Positions 17,630-25,538 of a stretch of 64,000 nt of DNA are shown piece after piece. The DNA is from Pseudophaeobacter sp. (GTDB lineage Bacteria; Pseudomonadota; Alphaproteobacteria; Rhodobacterales; Rhodobacteraceae). Within the stretch, counting starts at the first letter, position 1, and every line of letters starts with the position of its first letter. The translations under genes were made by a program, and so were the position numbers. The DNA lies in the NCBI GenBank assembly GCA_027019165.1, contig JALUXC010000003.1:186001-250000 (forward strand), written 5' to 3'. The notes under the pieces were generated by a model. The model saw only the letters and a list, made by a program, of their open reading frames with translations. It was not told the origin of the DNA and ran no database searches.

Positions 17630-17663
17630 GTTCTGCGCCGTGCGAAGATTGGCGGCGCAGAAC
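17630..17663 (-). terminator. Terminator-like hairpin at the end of the hpa operon
   Basis: A perfect 11-bp inverted repeat GTTCTGCGCCG (17630-17640) and CGGCGCAGAAC (17653-17663) lies 15 bases beyond the hpaI stop. There is no long U tract, so it may be a Rho-assisted or mRNA-protecting stem. The livK promoter must lie just past it. Confidence 0.55.
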
Positions 17664-17677
17664 CTTGTCGTAAGTGA

Positions 17678-18448
17678 CTAGCGCGCTTTCCAGTCTGCGG
17701 CCAGCTTGCGGGCGTTCTGAGCCAGGATCAGCACGTCCAGCCCCACCGCGAGGAACTGCGTCCCCATGTCGAAATAGGCCTGTGTCGCCTCTTCGGTGAC
17801 GCCAAGGATGCCGGGTGCCTTTCCGGCAGCGCGGATATGCTGCAGCGCTCCGGCGATCACCGCGCGCACCTCGGGATGGGCGGCGTTGCCCTGATGGCCC
17901 ATATCGGTCGACAGATCCGCCGGGCCGATAAAGACGCCGTCGATGCCTTCGACCTTGAGGATATCGTCCAGAGCCGCGATCCCGGCGCGGTTTTCCACCT
18001 GCACAAGCAGGCAGACTTCCTGATCCGCCGTCTGGATGTATTCGCTGACCGACCCAAACCGGCTGGCCCGGGCGCCTGCTGCACCGACCCCTCGGGTGCC
18101 ATGGGGCGGGTATTTGCAGGCGCGCACCAGTTCTTCGGCCTGTTCGGCGCTCTCGACGATGGGTACCAATACGGTCTGCGCGCCTGCGTCCAGCACCTGC
18201 TTGATGATCCAGGTCTCGCCAATCGGCACGCGCACCACCGGGTGGCTGCTTGAGGCTTCCAGTGCAATCAACTGGTCCCGGATCGAGCGGATGTCATTGG
18301 GTGCGTGCTCTCCGTCGACCACCAGCCAGTCAAAGCCGCAGGTGCCCATGATCTCTGCCACGGCGGGTTCGGCAAAGCTCATCCAGCAGCCGATCTGGCG
18401 TTTGCCATCGGCGAGGGCCTGTTTGAAGCTGTTCTTGGGTGCGGGCAT
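17678..18448 (-). CDS. hpaI: 4-hydroxy-2-oxoheptanedioate aldolase
   Basis: The 256-residue class II pyruvate aldolase of the HpaI/HpcH family performs the last step of homoprotocatechuate degradation, splitting 4-hydroxy-2-oxoheptanedioate into pyruvate and succinate semialdehyde. Family blocks are intact: GFDWLVVDGEHAPND, VRVPIGETWIIKQVLDAGAQTVLVP, then VQVENRAGIAALDDI and GVFIGPADLS with the metal-binding Glu and Asp. ATG 18448 gives the family start MPAPKNSFKQAL; the longer open frame upstream overlaps hpaH. It is the last gene of the operon, 13 bases after hpaH. Confidence 0.95.
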   Translation of the reverse strand: MPAPKNSFKQALADGKRQIGCWMSFAEPAVAEIMGTCGFDWLVVDGEHAPNDIRSIRDQLIALEASSSHPVVRVPIGETWIIKQVLDAGAQTVLVPIVESAEQAEELVRACKYPPHGTRGVGAAGARASRFGSVSEYIQTADQEVCLLVQVENRAGIAALDDILKVEGIDGVFIGPADLSTDMGHQGNAAHPEVRAVIAGALQHIRAAGKAPGILGVTEEATQAYFDMGTQFLAVGLDVLILAQNARKLAADWKAR

Positions 18449-18461
18449 GGAAAACCTCTTT

Positions 18462-19262
18462 TCAGGCAAATGATATGGCGACAGAGCCGAAAGGGCCGAA
18501 ATCGGCGGTGACTTTGCTGCCGGATGGGCATTCGATGGGCCGGATGAAGGACCCCGACAGGACGATATCCCCGGCTTCGATCTGTTGTCCATATTCCGCC
18601 ATCCGGCGCGCCAGCCACAGGACCGAGGTGACGGGATCGTTCAGTACGCCGGCACCCAGACCTGTCTCCTCCACCGTGCCGTCACGGGAGACGATCGCAC
18701 CGACCCAGCGCAGGTCATGGGCCTCAATGGCGTGACGCTCGGTGCCCAGTACGACGCCCGCATTGGCGGCATTGTCGCTGATGGTGTCGGTGATGATCCG
18801 GGCCTGTCCGGTGGCGGGATCGGCGCGCAGAATGCGGGTATCGAGGATCTCAAGCGAGGGCGCCACATAGTCGGTCGCGGCAATCACGTCCTCGCGCGTG
18901 CAGTCCGCGCCTGCCAGCGGCGCTTTCATCACGAATGCGATCTCGGCTTCGACGCGGGGCTGGATGAAGCGCCCGGCGGGCACGGTGCTGCCGGTCTCAA
19001 ACGCCATATCGTCCAGCAGCACGCCGCTGTCGGGTGTGGTGATGTTCAGCGCTTGCTGCATGGCGCGGCTGGTGAGGCCGATCTTCCAGCCGATCTTTTT
19101 CCTCCCCTGCGCCAGCTTTTGCGCGACCAGCGCCTTTTGCACGGCGTAGGCATCCTCCAGCGTCATGCCCGGGTAGGCGAGGGACAGAAGCCCGCATTGC
19201 TGGCCGCTCTCCTCGGCCTTCAAGAGACGCGCGGCGGCCTCGGCGTGCTCTTCGGGGGTCAT
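18462..19262 (-). CDS. hpaH: 2-oxo-hept-4-ene-1,7-dioate hydratase
   Basis: The 266-residue protein belongs to the MhpD/HpaH hydratase branch of the FAH superfamily and adds water to 2-oxohept-4-ene-1,7-dioate. Visible family blocks are KIGWKIGLTSRAMQQAL, RVEAEIAFVMKAPL and APSLEILDTRI, with the acidic metal-binding residues of the FAH fold. It starts at ATG 19262 with a 4-base overlap on the upstream FAH-family gene, so the two are translationally coupled. It precedes hpaI, which uses its product. Confidence 0.95.
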   Translation of the reverse strand: MTPEEHAEAAARLLKAEESGQQCGLLSLAYPGMTLEDAYAVQKALVAQKLAQGRKKIGWKIGLTSRAMQQALNITTPDSGVLLDDMAFETGSTVPAGRFIQPRVEAEIAFVMKAPLAGADCTREDVIAATDYVAPSLEILDTRILRADPATGQARIITDTISDNAANAGVVLGTERHAIEAHDLRWVGAIVSRDGTVEETGLGAGVLNDPVTSVLWLARRMAEYGQQIEAGDIVLSGSFIRPIECPSGSKVTADFGPFGSVAISFA

Positions 19263-20116
19263 GCTTCGTCCTCGACCGTGTTGGTCAGCTTGCCGATACC
19301 TTCGGCTTCGACCTCGATCACGTCACCGGGCACCAGGAAACGGGGCGGATCGAAACGCGCGCCCGCGCCGGTGGGGGTGCCGGTCACGATGACATCTCCG
19401 GGCACCAGCGTGGTGAAGGTGGAGATGTATTCGATCTGGCGGCGGATCGGGAAGAGCATGCGGCTGGTGCGGTCGTCCTGGCGCAGCTCTCCGTTCACAT
19501 GGGTGGTCAGACGCACATCATCCAGCTGCGCCGCAGATGTGAACGGCACCAGCCACGGCCCCATGGCACCGGAATTGTCCCAGTTCTTGCCTTGCGTCAC
19601 ATTGAACTTCGCATGGCGCACCCAATCACGCAGGGTGCCTTCGTTGCATACTGTCACGGCGGCGATGTGGTCATAGGCGTCCTCGGCCTTGATGCGGCGG
19701 CCGCCCTTGCCGATGACGATTGCGATCTCGCCCTCATAGTCCAGCTGCGGCGTCTCCGGCGGGCGGATCAGCGGCTGGCCTTCGCCGGTGAATGAACTGG
19801 GAAACCGGATGAACAGCGACATGTTCGGCGGTGCCTCTTGCCCGTCCTTGTATTCCGCGTTGCGGTCGGGAAAGTTGACGCCAACGCAGATGATCTTTTC
19901 CGGGTTGGGCACCGGGATCTGGTAGGTGAAGGTGCCATTGGGGTGGGTCACCGGATGGTTCTTGGCCGCCACCGCCAGATCGTGCAGCCCATCGGCGGCG
20001 ATCACATCGCGTAAGGTAGACCAATGGGGGAAGCCGGGCGACAGGGCGGCCATGCCATCATCGGTGACGGCACCGTAGTAGGTTTCGCCATTGGCGGAAT
20101 AGGTGGCAAAGCGCAT
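19259..20116 (-). CDS. hpaG: Single-domain FAH-family decarboxylase/isomerase of the homoprotocatechuate pathway
   Basis: The 285-residue FAH-fold protein contains ICVGVNFPDRNAE, DYEGEIAIVIGKGGRRI, GTPTGAG and the acidic metal-binding block expected of HpaG-type enzymes. In the pathway HpaG decarboxylates 5-oxopent-3-ene-1,2,5-tricarboxylate and isomerizes the product to 2-oxohept-4-enedioate. E. coli HpaG is a fusion of two such domains of about 430 residues; only one domain is present here and no second copy is in the operon. It shares one base with the preceding decarboxylase gene (TGATG) and overlaps hpaH by 4. Confidence 0.85.
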   Translation of the reverse strand: MRFATYSANGETYYGAVTDDGMAALSPGFPHWSTLRDVIAADGLHDLAVAAKNHPVTHPNGTFTYQIPVPNPEKIICVGVNFPDRNAEYKDGQEAPPNMSLFIRFPSSFTGEGQPLIRPPETPQLDYEGEIAIVIGKGGRRIKAEDAYDHIAAVTVCNEGTLRDWVRHAKFNVTQGKNWDNSGAMGPWLVPFTSAAQLDDVRLTTHVNGELRQDDRTSRMLFPIRRQIEYISTFTTLVPGDVIVTGTPTGAGARFDPPRFLVPGDVIEVEAEGIGKLTNTVEDEA

Positions 20117-21540
20117 CAGTCGGCTCCTTCCATCAGACTGGCGGCGATCTCGGTGATGACATCATGGGCCATCATCACGTCACCTTCGGTGGTTTCGAAC
20201 TGACCTGCCTGAAAGCGGATCACCAGGTCGCCATCGACGCGGGTCTGGGTCAGATAAATCCGCCCGTCGTCATTGATGGCGTTTACCAGCGCGAGGTTAA
20301 GCGCGTCGAGATCCGTGGCGCCCTCGGGGGCATAGCGGAAGGTCCAGAGCGACCACATGGGTGGGGTCACGATCTCGAAATCCGGGGTCGCGGCGAGCTT
20401 GTCATGTAGCTGGTTCGACCAGATCACATGGTTGCGCAGGCGCGCGCGCAGCCCTTCCAGCCCATAGGTGCGGATCAGGAACCAGATCTTCAACGCGCGA
20501 AAGCGGCGGCCCAGCGGCACCGACCATTCCGAGTAGTTGATGATCCCGTCCTTGCCGTGGGTCTTCAGATACTCGGGGCTGATCGCCAGCGTCTGTACCA
20601 GATCGTCCGGGTTCTTCAGGAAATGGGCCGAGCAGTCGAACTGTGCCCCCAGCCATTTGTGCGGGTTGAAGACGATGCTGTCGGCGCGCTCGATCCCGGG
20701 CCAGTAGTGGCGATACTCAGGACAGATCATCGCCGAGCCGGCCCAGGCCGCATCCACATGGGTGTAAAGCCCGTATTTCTCGGCCACATCCATCACCTTG
20801 TCCACAGGATCGGTGGCGCCGGTGCCGGTGCCGCCGACGCAAAGGATGACGCCCGCCGGCTGGAGGCCCGCCGCGATGTCGGCCTTGATCGCGGCCTCGA
20901 GCGCGTCCGGGTCCATGCCGCGCCAGTCGCCCTTGATCGGCACACGTACCAGGTTTTGCTGGCCGATGCCCGCAACCCAGATGGCACGATCAATGGAGGT
21001 GTGCACTTCACTGGAGCAGTAAATGCGCAGAGGTTTCTGGCTGAACAGGCCGTCCTGATTGCCTTTCCAGTTCAGTGCCTTTTCCCGCATGGTCAGCACC
21101 GCAGCCAGCGTCGCCGAAGAGGCGCTGTCCTGAATGACGCCTTGAAATGGCTCTGGCAGATCCAGCGCCTGACGCAGCCAGTCCATCATCCGGGTTTCCA
21201 TCTCGGTCGCCGCCGGGGAGGTCTGCCACAGCATGCATTGCGGCGCGATAGCCGAGACGAGGAACTCCGCCAACACTGAGGGCGCGGCGGCGTTCGAGGT
21301 GAAATAGGCAAAGAAACGCGGGTGCTGCCAATGGGTGATCCCCGGCATGACGATCTCTTCGAAATCGGCAAATATCGCCTCCATGCCGGTCCCGGCCTCG
21401 GGCGGAGCGCTGGGCAGGGCGTTCAGCACCTCACCCGGCTCGGTGCGGGCGCGCACGGGGCGGTCGCCCACGGTCAGGTGATAGTCCTGCGCCCAGTCGG
21501 CGACCTTTCGGCCCCACTCGGAAAACTCATCCCATTTCAT
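20116..21540 (-). CDS. PLP-dependent aromatic L-amino acid decarboxylase inside the hpa operon
   Basis: The 474-residue group II PLP decarboxylase has the PLP lysine in FNPHKWLGAQFDCSA (Lys295), the ring-stacking His180 in SSEVHTSIDRA, the cofactor Asp263 in HVDAAWAG, and Tyr324 in SPEYLK, equivalent to the catalytic-loop tyrosine of mammalian DOPA decarboxylase. Keeping that His and Tyr argues for true decarboxylation rather than aldehyde synthesis. Likely substrates are L-DOPA, tyrosine or related amino acids, whose amines could be oxidized to (di)hydroxyphenylacetate. It is tightly coupled to hpaG, so it belongs to this operon. Confidence 0.88.
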   Translation of the reverse strand: MKWDEFSEWGRKVADWAQDYHLTVGDRPVRARTEPGEVLNALPSAPPEAGTGMEAIFADFEEIVMPGITHWQHPRFFAYFTSNAAAPSVLAEFLVSAIAPQCMLWQTSPAATEMETRMMDWLRQALDLPEPFQGVIQDSASSATLAAVLTMREKALNWKGNQDGLFSQKPLRIYCSSEVHTSIDRAIWVAGIGQQNLVRVPIKGDWRGMDPDALEAAIKADIAAGLQPAGVILCVGGTGTGATDPVDKVMDVAEKYGLYTHVDAAWAGSAMICPEYRHYWPGIERADSIVFNPHKWLGAQFDCSAHFLKNPDDLVQTLAISPEYLKTHGKDGIINYSEWSVPLGRRFRALKIWFLIRTYGLEGLRARLRNHVIWSNQLHDKLAATPDFEIVTPPMWSLWTFRYAPEGATDLDALNLALVNAINDDGRIYLTQTRVDGDLVIRFQAGQFETTEGDVMMAHDVITEIAASLMEGAD

Positions 21541-21614
21541 GTCTCAATATCCTTTGTTCGTGCCAGAGGCACAGACAGCGCGTCCCTCTTGGGGCGGGCG
21601 GTCCTCATGTCGTC

Positions 21615-22595
21615 TCAGGGGGCGATGATCGGCTGTGCGGTCAGGGCGCTGGGCTGTGGCGCTACCCCTTCGAAGGTTGATCCTTCCTCGAACCAGCTGC
21701 GCGGGGCGGCTGCGCCCCAAAGGGTCTGGCGCTGGGGGTCGGTGAGCGACCATTTGATCGGTTCAAGGTCGGGATCGCAGGTCTGATAGTCCGAGCAGTA
21801 GATCTCGATCCGGTGCCCGTCCGGGTCGCGGACGTAGAGGAAGAAGGCGTTGGAGATGCCGTGCCGACCGGGGCCGCGCTCGATATTGTCCACATAGCCG
21901 GTGGTCGACATCAGATCCAAGAGGTCGATGATGTTGAGCGGTGTCGGCACCCAAAAGGCTGTGTGATGCAGGCGGGGGCCAAGACCATTGGTAAAGGCCA
22001 CGTCATGCACGCCGCCCTTGCGGTGCATCCAGGCGGCCCAGACTTTGCCGCTGTCGTCATCCTCGGTATATTCGGTGACGCGAAAGCCGATCTCGTTATA
22101 GAAGGCGACGCTCGCATCCACATCGGCCGAAAACATGTTGAAATGGTCGATGCGGAGCGGTTTTACCCCGTTATAGAGCCGGTATTTCTGGTGGATCGGT
22201 TCCAGCCGGTCCATCTTGACGTAGAATTCCAGCGGGATGCCCCAGGGATCGCGGGTGCGCAGGGTGCGGCCCATGTGCGGGCGCTCGACCCATTCGACCG
22301 GCAACCCCTTGGCAGCAAAGAACTCGGCTGCCTTGTCCAGATCTGGCTCATCGAACAATTTGAAGCCCAGAACGCCGACCGAGGCGCTGTCGGCCTGAAC
22401 CAGCACGATGCAGTGATGGCCGCGTTCCTCCATCGCGCGCAGGTAGATGCGGCTGTCGTCTTCATGCGTCACCTGCAGGCCCAGAATATCGACGTAAAAC
22501 GCGCGACTGGCGGCAAGGTCTGTCACCGCGTACTCAACATGGCTGAGCCGCAGGATGTTGAAGGGCGGGTATAGGACAGGGGCGGGAACGGGCAT
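21615..22595 (-). CDS. Class I (VOC-fold) homoprotocatechuate 2,3-dioxygenase
   Basis: The 326-residue type I extradiol dioxygenase has two tandem vicinal-oxygen-chelate domains (about 12-130 and 145-285). The Fe/Mn facial triad can be read as His151 (RIDHFNMF), His210 or His211 (RLHHTAFWV) and Glu264 (HRIEIYCSDY), matching the Brevibacterium/Arthrobacter homoprotocatechuate 2,3-dioxygenases. The product would be 5-carboxymethyl-2-hydroxymuconate semialdehyde. ATG 22595 (MPVPAPVLYPP) has GGAGG upstream. An unrelated enzyme predicted to have the same activity is encoded immediately upstream. Confidence 0.88.
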   Translation of the reverse strand: MPVPAPVLYPPFNILRLSHVEYAVTDLAASRAFYVDILGLQVTHEDDSRIYLRAMEERGHHCIVLVQADSASVGVLGFKLFDEPDLDKAAEFFAAKGLPVEWVERPHMGRTLRTRDPWGIPLEFYVKMDRLEPIHQKYRLYNGVKPLRIDHFNMFSADVDASVAFYNEIGFRVTEYTEDDDSGKVWAAWMHRKGGVHDVAFTNGLGPRLHHTAFWVPTPLNIIDLLDLMSTTGYVDNIERGPGRHGISNAFFLYVRDPDGHRIEIYCSDYQTCDPDLEPIKWSLTDPQRQTLWGAAAPRSWFEEGSTFEGVAPQPSALTAQPIIAP

Positions 22596-22621
22596 CTGTG
22601 CCTCCTTGTTGGAACCGGCGC

Positions 22622-23473
22622 CTAGACCGGGAAAATCACATTTGTCTGGCCGGTGCCGGAGCTGGGGAAGTAGGGCGTGACCACCTCGCATTTGCCATCA
22701 TAGGCATCCCATCCCAGCGCGCCATAAAGCATTGCGGTGTCGTGCATCGACCCTTCGCCGCAGCAGAACTGCGCGTATTCGCTGAGCATCTTGAGGAAGG
22801 TGGCGTGATCGCCGTTCTTCCACATCTCCAGCACATGCAGGTCCATCTGGCGATTGAATTCCGAACTGATGGTGAAGGTGCCGTTGTTGGCGGCATAGTC
22901 CTTGTTGGCCCAGATCTTGTGCGACAGCGAGCCAGAGGCGACCAGCAACACCTTGCTGTCTGAGGCTTCAACCGCGGCGCGGATGGCTTCGCCCACCACG
23001 CGGCTTTCATCGTGGCCATGCACCGTGGCCCAGGCCGCGATGGAGACGACCTTCATGTCGTGCTCGCGGCTCATGAAGCGCATCGGGACAAGTGTGCCAT
23101 ACTCCAGCTCAAGGCTGTCCAGATGATGCGCCAGCGTATAGGCGCCCCGGTCCGAGGCTTCCTTGGCGATGGCGTCCCCCAACTCGGGGTTGCCGTCATA
23201 GCCGTAGGGCAGATCCTGGATGAACTGCGGGAACTCGTTCGAGGTGAAAAGTCCTTCGAACCTTTTGTTGGCATTGATGTGAAAGCCCGCGTTGATCACC
23301 CAGTGGGTGTCGCAGATCACCACCGTGTCTGCGCCAAGCGCCTTGGCGCGGCGGGCGATTTCACGGTGCCCGTCGATGGCAGGCTGGCGGGTGCCTTTGA
23401 CCGGTCCGTCCTGCTCGGACATGAGCATGGTGGGCACGTGGGTCATCTTGGCGGCGAGAACGATCTCTCCCAT
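22622..23473 (-). CDS. hpaD: Class III (LigB-superfamily) 3,4-dihydroxyphenylacetate 2,3-dioxygenase
   Basis: The 283-residue protein matches the E. coli HpaD/HpcB type in length and sequence style. LigB-type iron ligands appear as His12 (KMTHVPTM), His57 (CDTHWVIN) and Glu240 (CCGEGSMHD), with His185 (SGSLSHK) as the acid-base candidate. The reaction is 2,3-cleavage of homoprotocatechuate. GGGAGGAG precedes ATG 23473, the best ribosome-binding site in the operon. It lies 44 bases after hpaE and 26 before the class I dioxygenase. Confidence 0.92.
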   Translation of the reverse strand: MGEIVLAAKMTHVPTMLMSEQDGPVKGTRQPAIDGHREIARRAKALGADTVVICDTHWVINAGFHINANKRFEGLFTSNEFPQFIQDLPYGYDGNPELGDAIAKEASDRGAYTLAHHLDSLELEYGTLVPMRFMSREHDMKVVSIAAWATVHGHDESRVVGEAIRAAVEASDSKVLLVASGSLSHKIWANKDYAANNGTFTISSEFNRQMDLHVLEMWKNGDHATFLKMLSEYAQFCCGEGSMHDTAMLYGALGWDAYDGKCEVVTPYFPSSGTGQTNVIFPV

Positions 23474-23517
23474 GGGTCTCTCCTCCCGAATGGTTGTGCG
23501 CGTTTTCAGGTGTGGGA

Positions 23518-25026
23518 TCAGGCGCCAAGACGCGTGATCTTGTGCTGGCCGGTGGCAAAGCCGATGTGCTTTTGCTCCATGTAGAATTCGAAGCTCCAGT
23601 CGCCGCCATCGCGGCCAATCCCCGAGGCCTTGACCCCGCCAAAGGGGGTGGGCAGGTGGCGCACGTTCTCGCTGTTGACCCAGATCATCCCCGCCTCAAG
23701 CTGATCGGTAAAGCGCAGCGCGCGGGTCAGATCATTGGTCCAGACATAGCCGGTCAGCCCGTATTGAGTGTCATTGGCCATTTCCAGCGCTTCCTCTTCG
23801 GTCGTGAAGGGGATCGAGGTCAGAACCGGGCCAAAGATTTCCTCGCGGGCGATGCGCATCTGGTTGGTGGCGCCGGTGAACAGGGTGGGGCGGACGAAAT
23901 AGCCCTCGTCACCCACGGTTTCACCGCCGGCTGCGATGGTGGCACCGTCTTCCTTAGCGATCTCGAAGTAGGAGGTCACCTTGTCAAAATGCTCTTTGCT
24001 GATCAGCGGGCCGATTTCGCTGCTGGGATCCAGCGGGTGGCCCACCTTGATGTTGTTCACCCGCTCGACCAGCTTGGCCTCGAACTCTTCGCGGATGGTG
24101 TCCTGCACCAATAGGCGCGAGGACGACGTGCAGCGTTCGCCGTTGATCGAGTAGATCATGAAGATCACGGCATCCAGTGCCCGGTCCAGATCGGCGTCGT
24201 CAAAGACGATCACAGGGTTTTTGCCGCCCAGCTCCAGATGCATGCGCTTCAGCGTATCTGCGCCCTGTTTGGTGATGATCGATCCAGTGCGGCTTTCGCC
24301 GACAAAGGCAATGGCGCGGATGTCAGGATGTTCGGTCAGGCGTTTGCCTGCGTCATGGCCAAAGCCGTTGACGGTATTCAAAACGCCCGGCGGCAGGCCT
24401 GCTTCTTCGGCGATTTCCACCAGCAGGCGCGCCGTCAGTGGCGAATCTTCGGCCGGTTTGTGCACCACGGTGCAGCCTGCCGCCAGCGCCGGTGCGATTT
24501 TCCAGGTCGATAGCATGAAGGGCGTGTTCCACGGCGTGATCACCCCCACCGGGCCGATCGGCACGCGGGTGGTGATGTTCATCAGGGTGGGCGATTTCAG
24601 GTGCTGGCCGTCGCGGGCCTGCACCACCTGGTCGGCAAAATAGCGGAAATTCTCGGCCCCGCGTAGAGCGGCTTTGGACATGAAGCGCAGGGTCTGGCCG
24701 GTGTCCCAGCATTCGCACAGGGCGATCTCTTCGGCGCGCGCCTCAATCGCGTCCGCAATGCGCAACAGGATCTTGCGCCGCTCGGTTGCTGGCATGTCGC
24801 GCCATGCGGGGAAAGCGGCCTTGGCTGCTGCTGCTGCTGTGTCAACGTCGCTTTCGCTGCTGCGCGCCACGTCGCAGATCACGCTTTTGTCGACCGGAGA
24901 GGTGGACTGAAACACGCCGCCCGCGCCAGTAGCATCCTTCCCGGCAATGCGGTTCTTGATGCCGGTCTCCTTGAAACGCGCCAGATAGCCGCTGAGTTTC
25001 TCGATATTGCTGGCCAGATCGCTCAT
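23518..25026 (-). CDS. hpaE: 5-carboxymethyl-2-hydroxymuconate-semialdehyde dehydrogenase
   Basis: The 502-residue aldehyde dehydrogenase oxidizes the ring-cleavage product to 5-carboxymethyl-2-hydroxymuconate with NAD+. ALDH blocks are visible: TPWNTPFMLSTWKIAPALAAG, the catalytic Glu in LELGGKNPVIVF and Cys in INGERCTSSSRL. ATG 25026 overlaps the hpaF stop by one base (TGATG); a longer open frame to 25068 would run into hpaF. Its position directly after hpaF and before the two dioxygenases fixes the substrate assignment. Confidence 0.94.
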   Translation of the reverse strand: MSDLASNIEKLSGYLARFKETGIKNRIAGKDATGAGGVFQSTSPVDKSVICDVARSSESDVDTAAAAAKAAFPAWRDMPATERRKILLRIADAIEARAEEIALCECWDTGQTLRFMSKAALRGAENFRYFADQVVQARDGQHLKSPTLMNITTRVPIGPVGVITPWNTPFMLSTWKIAPALAAGCTVVHKPAEDSPLTARLLVEIAEEAGLPPGVLNTVNGFGHDAGKRLTEHPDIRAIAFVGESRTGSIITKQGADTLKRMHLELGGKNPVIVFDDADLDRALDAVIFMIYSINGERCTSSSRLLVQDTIREEFEAKLVERVNNIKVGHPLDPSSEIGPLISKEHFDKVTSYFEIAKEDGATIAAGGETVGDEGYFVRPTLFTGATNQMRIAREEIFGPVLTSIPFTTEEEALEMANDTQYGLTGYVWTNDLTRALRFTDQLEAGMIWVNSENVRHLPTPFGGVKASGIGRDGGDWSFEFYMEQKHIGFATGQHKITRLGA

Positions 25027-25418
25027 CACTGCTCTGCCTTCTTCATGTGGTCGCGGATGGTGCCGCATTTGGGGGAAAGATCGGGATCTATGTCGCGCAT
25101 CTCAAAGGACAGCGCGAGGGAATGGCTCTGCATCGCAGGCTCCAGAAAAAGGCGCGCAGCCTCAAAGATCTGCGCCGTGGCGCGTTTGCGGGTTTCAAGA
25201 TCGCGCCCGCCGCGCAGCCTTACGGCGATATCCACGTAGCCATGCTGTGGGTCGCCATCGGCGATTGACACGTGGCTTGCGGCAAAGGCCCGCACTCTGA
25301 TGCCCGCCAAAGGCAGCACGCCGGTTGCGGCCGCGGCCAGTCGCAGGGTGTCGCACAGCCCGGCGATATCGGCGTAGCCTTCGACATTCGGCGAATAGTC
25401 CACCGTGACATGGGGCAT
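25026..25418 (-). CDS. hpaF: 5-carboxymethyl-2-hydroxymuconate delta-isomerase
   Basis: The 130-residue tautomerase-superfamily enzyme isomerizes 5-carboxymethyl-2-hydroxymuconate to the 2-oxo-3-ene tricarboxylate. After Met removal the catalytic Pro1 is exposed (MPHVTVDYSPNV), as in HpcD/CHMI. Length and the C-terminal SHSLALSFEMRDIDP block fit the family. GAGGAGG is found just before ATG 25418. It is the first gene of the operon hpaF-hpaE-hpaD-dioxygenase-decarboxylase-hpaG-hpaH-hpaI and diverges from hpaR. Confidence 0.93.
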   Translation of the reverse strand: MPHVTVDYSPNVEGYADIAGLCDTLRLAAAATGVLPLAGIRVRAFAASHVSIADGDPQHGYVDIAVRLRGGRDLETRKRATAQIFEAARLFLEPAMQSHSLALSFEMRDIDPDLSPKCGTIRDHMKKAEQ

Positions 25419-25538
25419 TGAATGCGCTCCTCCTCATTTAATTAACATGTGTAGCAAATTCAGGCGCCGAGGTCAACCCGTGTGCGCAAGACGCGCAATC
25501 CAATTGCACTCAGAGGGTGTTTAAGGTGATAAACATCT
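25419..25538. promoter_or_regulatory. Divergent hpaF/hpaR promoter region with candidate HpaR operators
   Basis: This 120-base AT-richer gap must hold both promoters. Two symmetric elements stand out: TTAATTAA (25438-25445) near hpaF, within a TTAATTAACATGTG stretch, and GTTTAAGGTGATAAAC (25519-25534) ending 4 bases before the hpaR ATG and covering its likely ribosome-binding site. Both are plausible MarR-family operators for repression and autoregulation. Confidence 0.5.

Noticed and set aside
20116-21540. Aldehyde synthase instead of decarboxylase
   Set aside because: The His and Tyr positions whose substitution marks known aromatic aldehyde synthases are both conserved here (His180, Tyr324).
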